Of a stretch of 64,000 nt of DNA, positions 1 to 9,475 are shown piece after piece. A program made the position numbers and the translations under genes. The stretch is from assembly GCF_000012865.1 (NCBI RefSeq), contig NC_007503.1, forward strand, positions 2,301,001-2,365,000, written 5' to 3'. A model generated the notes under the pieces. That model saw only the letters and a list, made by a program, of their open reading frames with translations, made no database searches and was not told the origin of the DNA. The stretch's first letter is position 1. Each line of letters opens with the position of its first letter. This stretch comes from Carboxydothermus hydrogenoformans Z-2901 (lineage in GTDB: Bacteria > Bacillota > Z-2901 > Carboxydothermales > Carboxydothermaceae).

Positions 1-12
1 TAAAAATCCCTC

Positions 13-726
13 TTACCAGTTGATTTTTTGAGCTATTTCCCGGGCATATTCTAAATCTTTAAAATCATCAATTTCCGTCCATAAATAACCCCGGGTAGAT
101 ACCGGGCGAATTTTCAGCTCCGGTAAAAGAGTATTTAAGGCAGTTTCGTACCAGCCGTTTACTTCCCCGGCCTCCACCATTTCCCAGCAGCGATTAATTA
201 CCTTTCGAGCTATATCCCGGCTAAACCTTAAAATTCCTATATATTCTCCCTGCGCTTCGCGGGGATTTACCTTTTTGCTGATATGGGTTATAAAGCCATC
301 TTCAATAACTACTTTCATATCTTCTTCATCTAACGGGTTAACGTCATCTACCACCAGTACATCGGGATAATTTTCTGAAAAAAGCTCATCCAATATTTGC
401 GGAGCAAAAACTACATCGGAATTAAAAAGGATAAAACCGTCGGATAAGTGATCTTTTAACAGAGCCACCGAATACACGTTATTTTTGGTATTGTACTCAG
501 GGTTTTCAATAAGCTTTACCCCGGGCGGCAGTACTTTTTTTAAAGCTTCAATCCGGTAACCCCCAACTACATAAATATCTTCCGCTTTAATTCCCCTTTT
601 TAGCGCTTGCTCAATTTGTTTTTCAATTATGGTCTTGCCGTTTATCTCAATCATCGCTTTCGGCCGGTCGGAAGTTAAAGGATAAAGCCGACTTCCCACT
701 CCAGCAGCCAAGATAACCAGTTTCAC
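13..726 (-). CDS. Sugar-phosphate / phosphocholine-type nucleotidyltransferase
   Basis: This enzyme is expected to transfer a nucleotide from an NTP onto a phosphorylated sugar or alcohol, making an activated precursor for a wall polymer. The N-terminus has the nucleotidyltransferase signature LAAGVGSRLYPLT followed by RPKAM, and FNSDVVF near residue 100 gives the metal-binding Asp. Length (237 residues) fits the LicC/RmlA-like family. I start at GTG 726, because it overlaps the upstream TGA stop (GTGA), with a GGAGG site ahead; a TTG one codon earlier is possible. It is the last visible gene of a minus-strand envelope operon. The exact substrate cannot be read from the sequence. Confidence 0.8.
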   Translation of the reverse strand: MKLVILAAGVGSRLYPLTSDRPKAMIEINGKTIIEKQIEQALKRGIKAEDIYVVGGYRIEALKKVLPPGVKLIENPEYNTKNNVYSVALLKDHLSDGFILFNSDVVFAPQILDELFSENYPDVLVVDDVNPLDEEDMKVVIEDGFITHISKKVNPREAQGEYIGILRFSRDIARKVINRCWEMVEAGEVNGWYETALNTLLPELKIRPVSTRGYLWTEIDDFKDLEYAREIAQKINW

Positions 727-1457
727 CAATCTTTCCTCCCCCGCAACTTGTAATCAACCAGCACTTTCAGGGCAAATTTCGGTAAAACCATCATTCTTTT
801 GTACCGCCAGGGCTCCTGGATTAACCGCCAGAGCCACTCCAGACCTGCTTTTTGCATGAATTTGGGAGCTCTTTTGGTAACCCCCGCCCAGACATCAAAG
901 CTTCCGCCAATTCCCACTGCTACCATGGGCTCAGGGGATTTAGCAAGTAAATTTCTGATAAAAATTTCTTGTCTCGGAAATCCCATTCCAACCAAAACAA
1001 GTTCGGGATTGCCTTTAATTATTTGTTCGATTTTTTCCTCATCATTGGTAAAATAGCCGTTTTCAATACCCACAATTTCAACTGTATTGTTAAATTCCAG
1101 TAATTTAATTGCTGCTTTTTCCGCAACACCGGGCTTGGCGCCAATTAAATACACTTTCAAATTGTCTTTTTTTCGGATAACCCCTTCCACAAGCTCAATC
1201 CCCGGTACCCTCTCTTTAAACGATTGGCCTTTTATCTTCCCGGCTAAAACTATCCCCACCCCATCGGGCAGGATTAAGTCGGCGTTTAAAACTAATTGTT
1301 TTAAATCCGGATTATTTAAGGCTGCATAAATCATTTCCGGATTAATAGTGATGATATGGGCTTTCCTTCTTTCTTCTATTAATTTTATCACCTTATTTAC
1401 CGCTTCGTTTAAACTTAAGCTGGCAACCGGAAAATCATAAATTTTTATTACCGCCAT
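723..1457 (-). CDS. tagA: WecG/TagA/CpsF family glycosyltransferase
   Basis: Cytoplasmic-face glycosyltransferase of family GT26. Relatives add ManNAc or a similar sugar to undecaprenyl-PP-GlcNAc, the second step of teichoic-acid linkage-unit synthesis. Family hallmarks are visible: TINPEMIYAA near residue 38, ADLILPDGVGIV near residue 60, and GMGFPRQE near 157. The 244 residues match the family length. The start has the site AAGGTGAGA ahead of ATG. The gene overlaps the end of the DUF5693 gene by 23 bases and the following nucleotidyltransferase by four, so translation is probably coupled. A TagO homologue lies 3.1 kb upstream in the same direction, which supports the assignment. Confidence 0.85.
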   Translation of the reverse strand: MAVIKIYDFPVASLSLNEAVNKVIKLIEERRKAHIITINPEMIYAALNNPDLKQLVLNADLILPDGVGIVLAGKIKGQSFKERVPGIELVEGVIRKKDNLKVYLIGAKPGVAEKAAIKLLEFNNTVEIVGIENGYFTNDEEKIEQIIKGNPELVLVGMGFPRQEIFIRNLLAKSPEPMVAVGIGGSFDVWAGVTKRAPKFMQKAGLEWLWRLIQEPWRYKRMMVLPKFALKVLVDYKLRGRKDW

Positions 1458-3387
1458 TTATCTCACCTTGACTGCCTTTTAAAAATGCCTTTACCATCAC
1501 CATATTTATAGCTATCAAGAAAATCCCCAGGATGCTTCCTAATAATAAACCGTTTCCGGTTCTAATTAAACTTACCCACAGAGGATCGTACTGGTGAGCA
1601 AAAGTATTGATAACCGTAACCGGTGCTAAGCTTCCAATAACCAGAGCTATATACCGTATCTCCGGTCTCACTTTTGTCCATAATCCCCAAAGAAGCAAAG
1701 GATAGCCAATGGCAAATTCTTTAAATCTCGGCCTTACATACAGGTACTTATTTAGCAGGGCGCGAAGCTTTATCTCGCCGGGTAAAACCAGCGATTCCGC
1801 AGCATTTCCCGTCCGCAACAGGTAATAAGCACCAGCCCCGAAAACAATTATTAGCGCAAATAGCTGCCACAATTTTAATTCTAAACCTAAATACTCAAAA
1901 ACCACTTGTTTTAAACTTTTTTCCCGTACTAACAAAACCCTTGCAGCATAGATAGCAAATATTAATACCGGCAGAAGAAAAGATAATTTTACACCCCGAA
2001 ATAAATCGGCATGAACAAAGTAATTATTTCCGGTTAAAAAGGCGGAAATCGCAAAGCCTCCAAAAACACTGATTAAAACTACAATGACAAGAGAAGCCAA
2101 TGCCTTTAAAAAGGAGTTTGGATTCTTAATATCGATACTAAATAGCGCAATTAGCGGATATAATACGGACGCACCAAAAGCACAAAATTTAAAGTACAAA
2201 TCGAAATTCAAGGTAAATAAAGCAAAACCACCAATAAGTAGAATTACGGTAAAAGTTAGAGCGGTTTTAATATTTACTAAATCAAATAGCACCAGGGAAT
2301 ATCCAAATAAGACAATGAGCAATACCGATAATAAAAGTTTTTCAAGCTTTCTTTCGGGTATTTTCTTTAGAGGATTAACCGGGACAAATTGATAATTTAA
2401 ACTTTTCATCGTTTCATAAGTTTGGGAAGTAACGGTCTCAAAAGCAAGAACGGTAGTTTTGTTAAACTCTTTTGCCGGAATTTTAAAAACAATAGCTTTA
2501 TTCCTCCGTTCCCTGATGCCAATTTTTAAACTTTCTATTTTTTCCTCCGTAGTTGCTAAAATATTGCCGCCTTCAATGGTATTTATTGTAACTTGCCGTA
2601 CCCGAAAAACAGGGAGCTTAGTCCGGTTAATCATAGCATTAGTTTGAGGCTGGTCAATACCATCTAAAAGCCCTACGGAAAAGTTTTCTTTTAAAAAGGT
2701 ATCGGCGAAAATTTTGGTAAATTTGTTGTTTTCCGGCAAATTCTTATCGGCAAAAACAACCTTGGGTTCCGGGCAAAAAGTTTTTATATAGGAAAGATAA
2801 TTTTTTACTTCTTGTTCATTTGCGATACTCCACTGGGGAATAAATAGCAGAACATCTAAATTGTTTTTCCGGGCCATTTCCAAACCTTGAGGATTAAAAC
2901 CCAGTAGCAACTTTTCCGTGCTTTTATATGGATAGTTTATTTTTAGAATATATTTTTTATTTACTTGCTGTAATTGATTTTTAATATTCCTGGCACTTAA
3001 CGCGTGAATTGCCGAATCAACAATCTCCTTGTTATCGGTAATTAAATAAGTATAAGGTGCTTTTAGTTCAATGAAATCTTTGAATTCAGGAAAAGTTGCA
3101 ACTGCACTAACTCCCAAAAAAAGTCCAGCCTCCTGGTTAAATATTTCCTGGCTGCTACCATTCTCTTCATACAATGCTAAGCCAACAAAGCCCGTTTTCT
3201 TTAGCCTGGCTATGGTTTGCTCCGGTGTTAAACCCCAGTAACTACTTAAATTTATTAAAGTTTCGTAATCCAAGTAAAACCCCGTTTCTTTTTTCTTATC
3301 TTCAGCGATCCGCGGAGGCAAAAGAATTATTGAAAAAGCAAAAATAACCAGCAGTAAGATTGCTAAAAGTATTTTTCCTTTTTTCAC
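1435..3387 (-). CDS. DUF5693-type multi-pass membrane protein
   Basis: A 650-residue membrane protein. There is one N-terminal membrane segment (residues about 6-25), then an extracytoplasmic domain of roughly 300 residues that begins with a TPEQTIARLKKTGF-like stretch, and then about eight hydrophobic segments from residue 350 onward. This layout matches the DUF5693 family, often found in Firmicutes wall-polymer loci. No catalytic motif is obvious. Start is GTG with a GGGGGA site. The 3' end overlaps the TagA-like gene, so it probably works in export or assembly of the same polymer, but that is inference from position. Confidence 0.65.
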   Translation of the reverse strand: MKKGKILLAILLLVIFAFSIILLPPRIAEDKKKETGFYLDYETLINLSSYWGLTPEQTIARLKKTGFVGLALYEENGSSQEIFNQEAGLFLGVSAVATFPEFKDFIELKAPYTYLITDNKEIVDSAIHALSARNIKNQLQQVNKKYILKINYPYKSTEKLLLGFNPQGLEMARKNNLDVLLFIPQWSIANEQEVKNYLSYIKTFCPEPKVVFADKNLPENNKFTKIFADTFLKENFSVGLLDGIDQPQTNAMINRTKLPVFRVRQVTINTIEGGNILATTEEKIESLKIGIRERRNKAIVFKIPAKEFNKTTVLAFETVTSQTYETMKSLNYQFVPVNPLKKIPERKLEKLLLSVLLIVLFGYSLVLFDLVNIKTALTFTVILLIGGFALFTLNFDLYFKFCAFGASVLYPLIALFSIDIKNPNSFLKALASLVIVVLISVFGGFAISAFLTGNNYFVHADLFRGVKLSFLLPVLIFAIYAARVLLVREKSLKQVVFEYLGLELKLWQLFALIIVFGAGAYYLLRTGNAAESLVLPGEIKLRALLNKYLYVRPRFKEFAIGYPLLLWGLWTKVRPEIRYIALVIGSLAPVTVINTFAHQYDPLWVSLIRTGNGLLLGSILGIFLIAINMVMVKAFLKGSQGEINGGNKNL

Positions 3388-3406
3388 CCTAAATCCCCCA
3401 CCCTGC

Positions 3407-4495
3407 TTAGCTAAGAATTTTATTTAAATAACCGTAAATTTTTTTGTTACGTATAAGTTGCGGCAGTGCTAATCGTTCCATTTGTCTTAATAGCTGTTCC
3501 TTTCCATGGGGAAGTTTTTTTTCGCGATTTTGGGCCTCATAAAGCGTCTTTGCTATAATTTCCCCGGAATTTCCCGCAGTATTGCTAAAAATTTTAGCTT
3601 TCATAGCTTCCCTTTGACTTAAGAAAGCATCGTTATGCAATAATTCTTCAATCACCCCTCTAACTTCTGCCGGTTCATTCACCTGCCGACAGTAGCCGCG
3701 AATTATATTTTCCAAGCTTTCTTTTGAACTTAAGTGTTCCGGAATTTGCGGTAAATTAAATAATAATATTTTTTTGCCGGCCAGCATAGCATCAAAAATC
3801 GCCCCCGAATAATCGGAAATAACCACATCAGCAATTTTAAGTAAACTTAGTAAATCTGCAGATTCATCACGAATTACTATCTTATTTCCTTCTGCAACTT
3901 TGAGACCGTGGTGTAATTTGGCAATCACCAGATAACGTTCACTTAAATCTTCCAAAGCCTTTTGGTAATATCCCCAGGAAGATAATTCCCCGTAGGTGGG
4001 CAAATAAAGAATTACCGGTCTTCCTTTAGCTAACTCCAAGACCTTATCTTCTACTACTTCCCCTTTAAACCACCGGTCAAATCTGGGATTGCCAGCTTTC
4101 ACTACCGGCGCATAGAAGGAAAGTTTTTCGGCATCGTAATCTCCATAAACAAAGATTAAATCAAAAAAAATATTCCACCAGGCATAATTCCACCCATCTT
4201 TTGCTAAACCATAAACCATCCGGAAATGATGGGCCTCGGGCTTTAACCGGTAGACCGTTGGAAAGAAAAACGGACCTAAAAATACTTTAATATTTTCTTT
4301 TATTAAATTTTGTTCAGTTTTATCAATCATCTGCCAAAATTCTATTCCTTTTTCCGTTAAAAATTTTCTTGCTTCCCGGACATTGCGGACATACCCTTCC
4401 GTTAAAATAATCCTGTAATCACTTTTGTTTAAATGTTTAATTATTGGTTCGTATAAAGTATAGTGAAATTTGGTATTCATTAAAAACCCAATCAT
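3407..4495 (-). CDS. CDP-glycerol glycerophosphotransferase family protein
   Basis: Predicted peripheral transferase related to TagB/TagF, which add glycerol-phosphate units from CDP-glycerol to a lipid-linked acceptor. The C-terminal half carries the family block ISDYSGAIFDAMLAGK (about residues 228-243), a GT-B-type nucleotide-binding region, followed by LLFNLPQ. The 362 residues are short for the polymerase TagF and closer to primase-type TagB enzymes. A GGAGG site precedes the ATG. It lies between the TagO-like gene and DUF5693 on the same strand. The donor could also be another CDP-alditol. Confidence 0.75.
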   Translation of the reverse strand: MIGFLMNTKFHYTLYEPIIKHLNKSDYRIILTEGYVRNVREARKFLTEKGIEFWQMIDKTEQNLIKENIKVFLGPFFFPTVYRLKPEAHHFRMVYGLAKDGWNYAWWNIFFDLIFVYGDYDAEKLSFYAPVVKAGNPRFDRWFKGEVVEDKVLELAKGRPVILYLPTYGELSSWGYYQKALEDLSERYLVIAKLHHGLKVAEGNKIVIRDESADLLSLLKIADVVISDYSGAIFDAMLAGKKILLFNLPQIPEHLSSKESLENIIRGYCRQVNEPAEVRGVIEELLHNDAFLSQREAMKAKIFSNTAGNSGEIIAKTLYEAQNREKKLPHGKEQLLRQMERLALPQLIRNKKIYGYLNKILS

Positions 4496-4561
4496 AACCT
4501 CGCCTCCAAATTAAATATCCACCCTCTCTCGGGTGGACTAAAAACGCTTTCCTAAACAATT

Positions 4562-5608
4562 TTAATTATTAATTATAGTTTTTCCCTTACTAAGACTTTC
4601 CCCTAACACTCCTATCTTCTGTGCTCCAAAAGTTATCGCCGCTAAAATAATTAATATAAGCAATGCTGCCTGGGTAAAAGTTAAAAGATTTACATACAAC
4701 GCAACAATGCCAAGTAAAATGTTTAATAAATAAATTATCAAAACGGTTTTTCTTTGGGAATAGCCCAAATCCAAAATACAATGGTGCAAATGTCCCTTAT
4801 CCGGTTTAAAAATCGGACGGCCTGCAAAAAACCTCCTTAAAATCGCAAATAAAGTGTCAAAAATAGGTATAGCCATAACTAAAACAGGAACGAAAATTGA
4901 AATCAAAGTTGGACTTTTCGCGGTACCCAAAACCGACAAAATACCCAAACAGTATCCCAGAAACATTGAACCGGTATCACCTAAAAATATTTCTGCCGGA
5001 TTAAAATTAAATTTTAAAAAAGCCAGGGCCCCGCCCGTTAAGGCAATCGCTGCATAATAAGCAAATTCATTTCCCCGGGTCAAGGCTGCAATCCCGATAA
5101 ACACAGCAGAAATAGCAGCAGTCCCCGAAGCTAACCCATCAAGACCGTCAATTAAATTAATGGCATTAACAATTGCCACAATCCAGAAAATAGTTAAAAA
5201 ATAAGAAGCATCTCCCAGCCAAATTAAACCGCCAAAGGGATTGGTAACGTAATTTACTTTTATTCCAAAAGCAACCGGAATAACGGCTGCCATAATTTGC
5301 CCTAAAAGCTTTACTTTGGGATTTAAGCTATAAACATCATCTAATATTCCAAAAATTATTAAAACAACACTTCCTGCCAAAATAGCCAGAACCTTCTGGT
5401 CAATTGGTAACAGTAACAAAACTGCGGCAGTAAAGCCCCAAAAAATGGCAAGACCTCCCATGCGGGGAATGGGAGTTTTATGAACTTTTCGAGCATCGGG
5501 AATATCGATTGCTCCCACTCTTAAGGCAATTTTTTTAACCATGGGAGTTAAAATTAACGTTAAAATTAAAGCAAGGGTAAATATTTGAAAAGTTTTAATC
5601 ACTAACAC
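4562..5608 (-). CDS. tagO: Undecaprenyl-phosphate GlcNAc-1-phosphate transferase (MraY/WecA family)
   Basis: Integral membrane enzyme that moves GlcNAc-1-phosphate (or similar) from UDP-sugar to undecaprenyl phosphate, the first membrane step of secondary wall polymer synthesis. It has about ten hydrophobic helices and the family loops: FGILDDVYSLNP (near 85-97), NAINLIDGLDGLASG (near 148-162), FLGDTGSMFLG (near 208-218) and a HLHH motif near 273 typical of the WecA/TagO branch and not MraY. The start is GTG, with GGAGATG ahead. It is transcribed with the envelope block downstream of fabZ. Confidence 0.9.
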   Translation of the reverse strand: MLVIKTFQIFTLALILTLILTPMVKKIALRVGAIDIPDARKVHKTPIPRMGGLAIFWGFTAAVLLLLPIDQKVLAILAGSVVLIIFGILDDVYSLNPKVKLLGQIMAAVIPVAFGIKVNYVTNPFGGLIWLGDASYFLTIFWIVAIVNAINLIDGLDGLASGTAAISAVFIGIAALTRGNEFAYYAAIALTGGALAFLKFNFNPAEIFLGDTGSMFLGYCLGILSVLGTAKSPTLISIFVPVLVMAIPIFDTLFAILRRFFAGRPIFKPDKGHLHHCILDLGYSQRKTVLIIYLLNILLGIVALYVNLLTFTQAALLILIILAAITFGAQKIGVLGESLSKGKTIINN

Positions 5609-5690
5609 TTAAATCATCTCCTATAAAAAATAACCCTAAAGATTATTGTAACATTTTCGGCATTTTTCTCAATAGCAATTTTTTCTTTTT

Positions 5691-6125
5691 TTAAGCAAGG
5701 GCAAATAAAATTTCCGCTTCAACCACTAACTCACCATTAACTTTTCCCGACCCTCTGGCTTTCCCAAGACTCCCTTTTATTTTTAAGAGTTCAACTTCAA
5801 AAACCACCTGATCTCCCGGTAATACCGGCTTTCTAAAGCGGGCACCATCAATACCGGCAAACATCGGAAGCTTTCCGGCATAACGTTCATCGGTTAAAAT
5901 TGCCACAGCTCCTACCTGGGCCATGGCTTCTAATAGTAAAACCCCTGGCATAATAGGCCGCCCCGGGAAGTGCCCTTGAAAAAAGGGTTCGTTTATTGTG
6001 ACATTTTTAATTCCAACCGCTTTTTCCCCGGGTACAACCTCCAGAATCTTGTCCACCAGTAAAAAGGGATACCTGTGGGGTAATATATTCATAATTTCGG
6101 TAATGTCTTTAATTGCCTCACTCAT
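5691..6125 (-). CDS. fabZ: 3-hydroxyacyl-ACP dehydratase FabZ
   Basis: Hot-dog-fold enzyme of type II fatty acid synthesis that removes water from beta-hydroxyacyl-ACP to give the trans-2-enoyl form. The catalytic block [21 protein letters not shown]-like region (residues about 49-68) supplies the active-site His and Glu. [16 protein letters not shown] at the N-terminus is the family signature. The 144 residues are normal. Its ATG overlaps the stop of the upstream deacetylase-like gene by eight bases. No other fatty-acid gene is in view, so it is an isolated member within an envelope operon. Confidence 0.95.
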
Positions 6126-7221
6126 TATTTTCTTGTAACACCCCTTTAAAAATTATTTTCTTTTCCACAATATTATTTAACCGTTTTTCAATTTCTTTAA
6201 TGTCGGTAGTTTTTGATACCGGATAAGCATAAACGATATCTCCCTGGCCAATTTCATTTACCAGATCGTAATTTATCAGGACTTGATATTTAATACCGCT
6301 CTGCCGAACTGCAGCCATATTTAAAGAATTATTTTGTTTAGCCTTCCACAAAAATCCCTCCACACCGGTATTAAGATTTTTACCCACCAGTTCTCTGGCG
6401 GCATTTACATCACTGATAATCCGGCTTTTATACTGTTCTAACGACTCCCCCGGTTTTTGGCTCCAAAAGCCGTTATCCGGAATTTTATGACCCTCAATAC
6501 CAAACTCAGCCAATCCTAACTGGCTTATAGCCCGCACTTCCTCCCAGTTCATCATTTCCGGCCGTACACCTATATAACCTGTTATTAAAAACAAACTAAA
6601 TTTCATATCATAAGCTTTAAGTAAGCCCGCCCCATCGTTAAAAAATCCTTTATAGCCGTCAATAAAAATTAGTCCCACGGGTTTAGGAGGAGGTAAATTC
6701 CTTTCCCCAACATAATCGGCAATTTCACCGGCGGTTGCGGTCTGAAAGCCGCCCTCTTTAATTAATTCCAGAATCCGGTCAAGGGTCTGGGGATAGAGGG
6801 CATAAATGTTTTGATCATCCACCCCGGGTGGTTTAATATCAAGAAACAGAAAAACCGGAATATGGTATAACTCTGCTTCAACCTCAAAGCGGTATCTATC
6901 TTCGGTTAATAAGTTACCATCATTGTCGCGGCCATCCCAGGTAACTTCGTTAGTGCCTTTTTTTATTCTTTCTAAATTAATCTCACGGACCAGGTCATTT
7001 ACCTCGTTATAAATTTTTATTTTTCCCCGGGCTAATATTGGAGAGTCAAAATAAATTTTATACGAATTATTTTTTGCTCCAAAACCAATAACTTTAAAAG
7101 TCTTTAAGTCATCGGGGGTAAAAAAGTCAAAAACATCACCTTCAATAAAAAATATTCCGAGAGTAAAAATTGCAACAAAAATAATTAACTGAATTAAGAT
7201 AATCTTTAACCAAAATTTCAT
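6118..7221 (-). CDS. Membrane-anchored polysaccharide-deacetylase-like protein with FlgD-type Ig domain
   Basis: One N-terminal membrane anchor (residues 5-25) is followed by a small beta domain with the FlgD-like pattern [15 protein letters not shown] (about residues 82-96), then a PgaB/IcaB-like NodB fold. The usual catalytic pair in TFDDGY is replaced by IFIDGY, so the first Asp is missing. The usual metal-binding His motif is reduced to EGHKIPD. It may therefore bind glycans or have altered chemistry. I start at the ATG at 7221 because GGGGGC lies just upstream; a TTG five codons earlier is weaker. It sits between the LCP protein and fabZ. Confidence 0.6.
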
Positions 7222-7336
7222 TAAAACTGCCCCCAAACGGCAAAAAATTTATCATCAGGGGTTTTCCCACAACAAATTGGGGTGCAAAACCAAATATTCC
7301 TATTAGCAGCCAAAGTAAAAAAGTCTTTTTTCCCGT

Positions 7337-8689
7337 TCACCGAACTCCCTCGGAAACCTGGCTGTTATAGGTCTCCCCAGCGGTAGTTTCGGGAATACTG
7401 TTCAGAGGTGGTGGTTGTTGCTCAGTCGGTGGGGAATAACCGACGGGACCATTCTGGTAAGTAGTCCCGCCGGTAGTACTATCTGAGCTAGGGGGTGGAA
7501 TAGTTTTCTGATTATCATTTTGAGCTGGCGGCGTAGTTTGTTCGGATGTACCCGGAGGCAAAGTAGCCTTGTCACCATCAGTGCCCGAACCATTTCCGGG
7601 ATTTGGCTGATAAGTATCACTACCTGTGGCAGGTTTTTTCTGATAGGTTTCCTTAGTAGTTGAAGTTTTTGGAGTCTTAACAGTTTTTTTCTTCTTGACA
7701 ATTTTAACCCCGGCATTTTCTTCCTTGGTACCAAGAACGATATTTTGTTCTATTTGTCCCGCAAACAGCATATCTACCAGGTTTTTAGCCACTTCCAAAT
7801 CCGCCTGCCAGTAGCTTACGCCATTGTAGTTGTAGAAATATCCCGGAAGGGTCTGGGTAATGATGCTATCCTTATTGAGCTCCCGACTAAAGGCTAAAAG
7901 CGACATCAGGTCTTTGGTGGACATATCCGTTTCAACCATTTGAATAATTTCCGGAATGAGTTTGGGAAGCTTTAAAAGCGTTCCCGGTTGCAAAGCTTGT
8001 TCGGCTAAAGCTTTTAAGAATTTCTGTTGCCTTTGGGTACGACTAATATCACCCAAAGCATCACTTCTATAACGCACATACATTAAGGCTTTTTCCCCGT
8101 TTAAGTGCTGCCGACCCTTTTTAAGATTAATGGTATAGGGATACTCATCAGCGTGATACATGTCTTTCTCAACGTCAATGGTAACCCCGCCCAAGGTATC
8201 AATAACTTTTTTAAAATCTTCAAAGTTTACCAGTACATAATAGTCCACCGGCTTTCCTAAAAGGTCAGAAACCACTTGTTTGGTTAAATCTATCCCACCT
8301 ACAACATGGGCCGCATTTATTTTATCCCAGCCGTGCCCCGGAATATTTACCCGCGTATCCCGCGGTATGGAAACCAGGACAACTTTTTTTAAATTGCTGT
8401 CAATGCTGGCAAAAATAATGGTATCGGTACGCTCCCTGCGGTTTTTACTATGGCGGTCATCAACCCCTAAAAGAAGAATATTTACCCTCCCGGGTTTTTC
8501 GCTGGCAACGGCTATGTTATCCCCCTGGGTTCGCGGGGGGGTAAAGACATCTTTCATGGTATAGTAAAAGTAAGCAAAAGCGGTTCCGATAACAAATAGC
8601 AAAATTAAAAGGGATAAGAGTAAAACCTTTCGCCGCCGCTTTTTTTTACGAAGAATCTTTTTCTGCACTCTTTCCATTGCGGAGTCCAA
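7337..8689 (-). CDS. LytR-CpsA-Psr (LCP) family wall-polymer ligase
   Basis: LCP proteins transfer lipid-linked anionic polymers onto peptidoglycan outside the cell. After a very basic cytoplasmic tail and one membrane segment (about residues 22-42) comes the LCP domain, with LLLGVDDR, a Arg/Asp-rich SIPRDTRVNIPG and QRQQKFLKAL. Residues about 330-450 form a Pro/Thr/Ser/Gly-rich, probably unstructured tail, which is unusual in length. The TTG at 8689 has GAGGTG six bases ahead and is preferred over a GTG three codons upstream. The TagO/TagA genes nearby supply a likely substrate pathway. Confidence 0.88.
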   Translation of the reverse strand: MDSAMERVQKKILRKKKRRRKVLLLSLLILLFVIGTAFAYFYYTMKDVFTPPRTQGDNIAVASEKPGRVNILLLGVDDRHSKNRRERTDTIIFASIDSNLKKVVLVSIPRDTRVNIPGHGWDKINAAHVVGGIDLTKQVVSDLLGKPVDYYVLVNFEDFKKVIDTLGGVTIDVEKDMYHADEYPYTINLKKGRQHLNGEKALMYVRYRSDALGDISRTQRQQKFLKALAEQALQPGTLLKLPKLIPEIIQMVETDMSTKDLMSLLAFSRELNKDSIITQTLPGYFYNYNGVSYWQADLEVAKNLVDMLFAGQIEQNIVLGTKEENAGVKIVKKKKTVKTPKTSTTKETYQKKPATGSDTYQPNPGNGSGTDGDKATLPPGTSEQTTPPAQNDNQKTIPPPSSDSTTGGTTYQNGPVGYSPPTEQQPPPLNSIPETTAGETYNSQVSEGVR

Positions 8690-8887
8690 GCTTATCACCT
8701 CATTTCCTCATCTATTTTACTTTATTTTAAAAACTTCCACAATATTAAAATCTTAGAAAAAAGAAAAAGCGGAAAGGGTCTTCCCCTTCCGCCCTTGATA
8801 AGAAATTTGGGACTGGATAAAACCTTGATTCTGTTGACGGTGCTTAGGTTCTTTATAAACTCCTGAAATAGACGAGAGTAATTATAA

Positions 8888-9343
8888 TTACTGAAGTTTT
8901 ACGTATTTTTTGCTTACATATCCAAATTTTCCGCTCGAGGTTTTTACATAATACCAATCGCCGGTAGACTTATTAAGGTAAACAGTGAGGCGTGTATTTA
9001 AAGGCAATTTCGCAATGATATTATTGCTTGAAACCTGAGGTGTTTTCCTTAAGTATAGATTATTAGTTGCTACTATCCCAACTCTTGTTGTATCAGGAAC
9101 TGCAGGATTAGAAGCTGACAATTCTGCAATTTTTTTCTCCAAAGCAGCAAGGCGAGCTTTTAAATCATTTACCTGGTCGGCAACCACCTTCACCTGTTTA
9201 TCCACATAACTTTTAGCTACCAGTGGATCCTGGGGTGACCCGGGAACCACATCTTCATTCTGAGCCAAGATTTTTCCCCCCAGGATTAGCCCGGCAGTAA
9301 AAGCGATAATTATACCCAAAATCACATATACGTTTTTTTTCAT
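8888..9343 (-). CDS. Secreted or anchored coiled-coil protein with SH3b domain
   Basis: A 151-residue protein. An N-terminal signal anchor (residues 4-25) is followed by a coiled coil (about 45-75, with QVNDLKARLAALEKKIAEL) and a C-terminal bacterial SH3 domain with NLYLRKTPQVSSN and a WYYVKTSSGKFGYVS core. Such domains bind peptidoglycan or other wall material. I start at ATG 9343 because GGCGGTGG lies five bases ahead; the ATG six codons upstream has no site. It stands alone between a terminator-like region and the divergent corA. Precise role unknown. Confidence 0.7.
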   Translation of the reverse strand: MKKNVYVILGIIIAFTAGLILGGKILAQNEDVVPGSPQDPLVAKSYVDKQVKVVADQVNDLKARLAALEKKIAELSASNPAVPDTTRVGIVATNNLYLRKTPQVSSNNIIAKLPLNTRLTVYLNKSTGDWYYVKTSSGKFGYVSKKYVKLQ

Positions 9344-9475
9344 AAAAACCACCGCCTTCAATCGTTTTAATTATATTTTAACACTTTTTCGGCAGATTTG
9401 TCCAAAAAAACTGGTAAATTATCCGTTATCCTTCTATAATTAAATATATAAACTACGGCCAAAGGGGGTGGAAAA

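Noticed and set aside
7402-7734. Lys/Arg/Leu-rich 110-codon frame
   Set aside because: It lies inside the low-complexity tail of the LCP gene in another frame and has no ribosome site.
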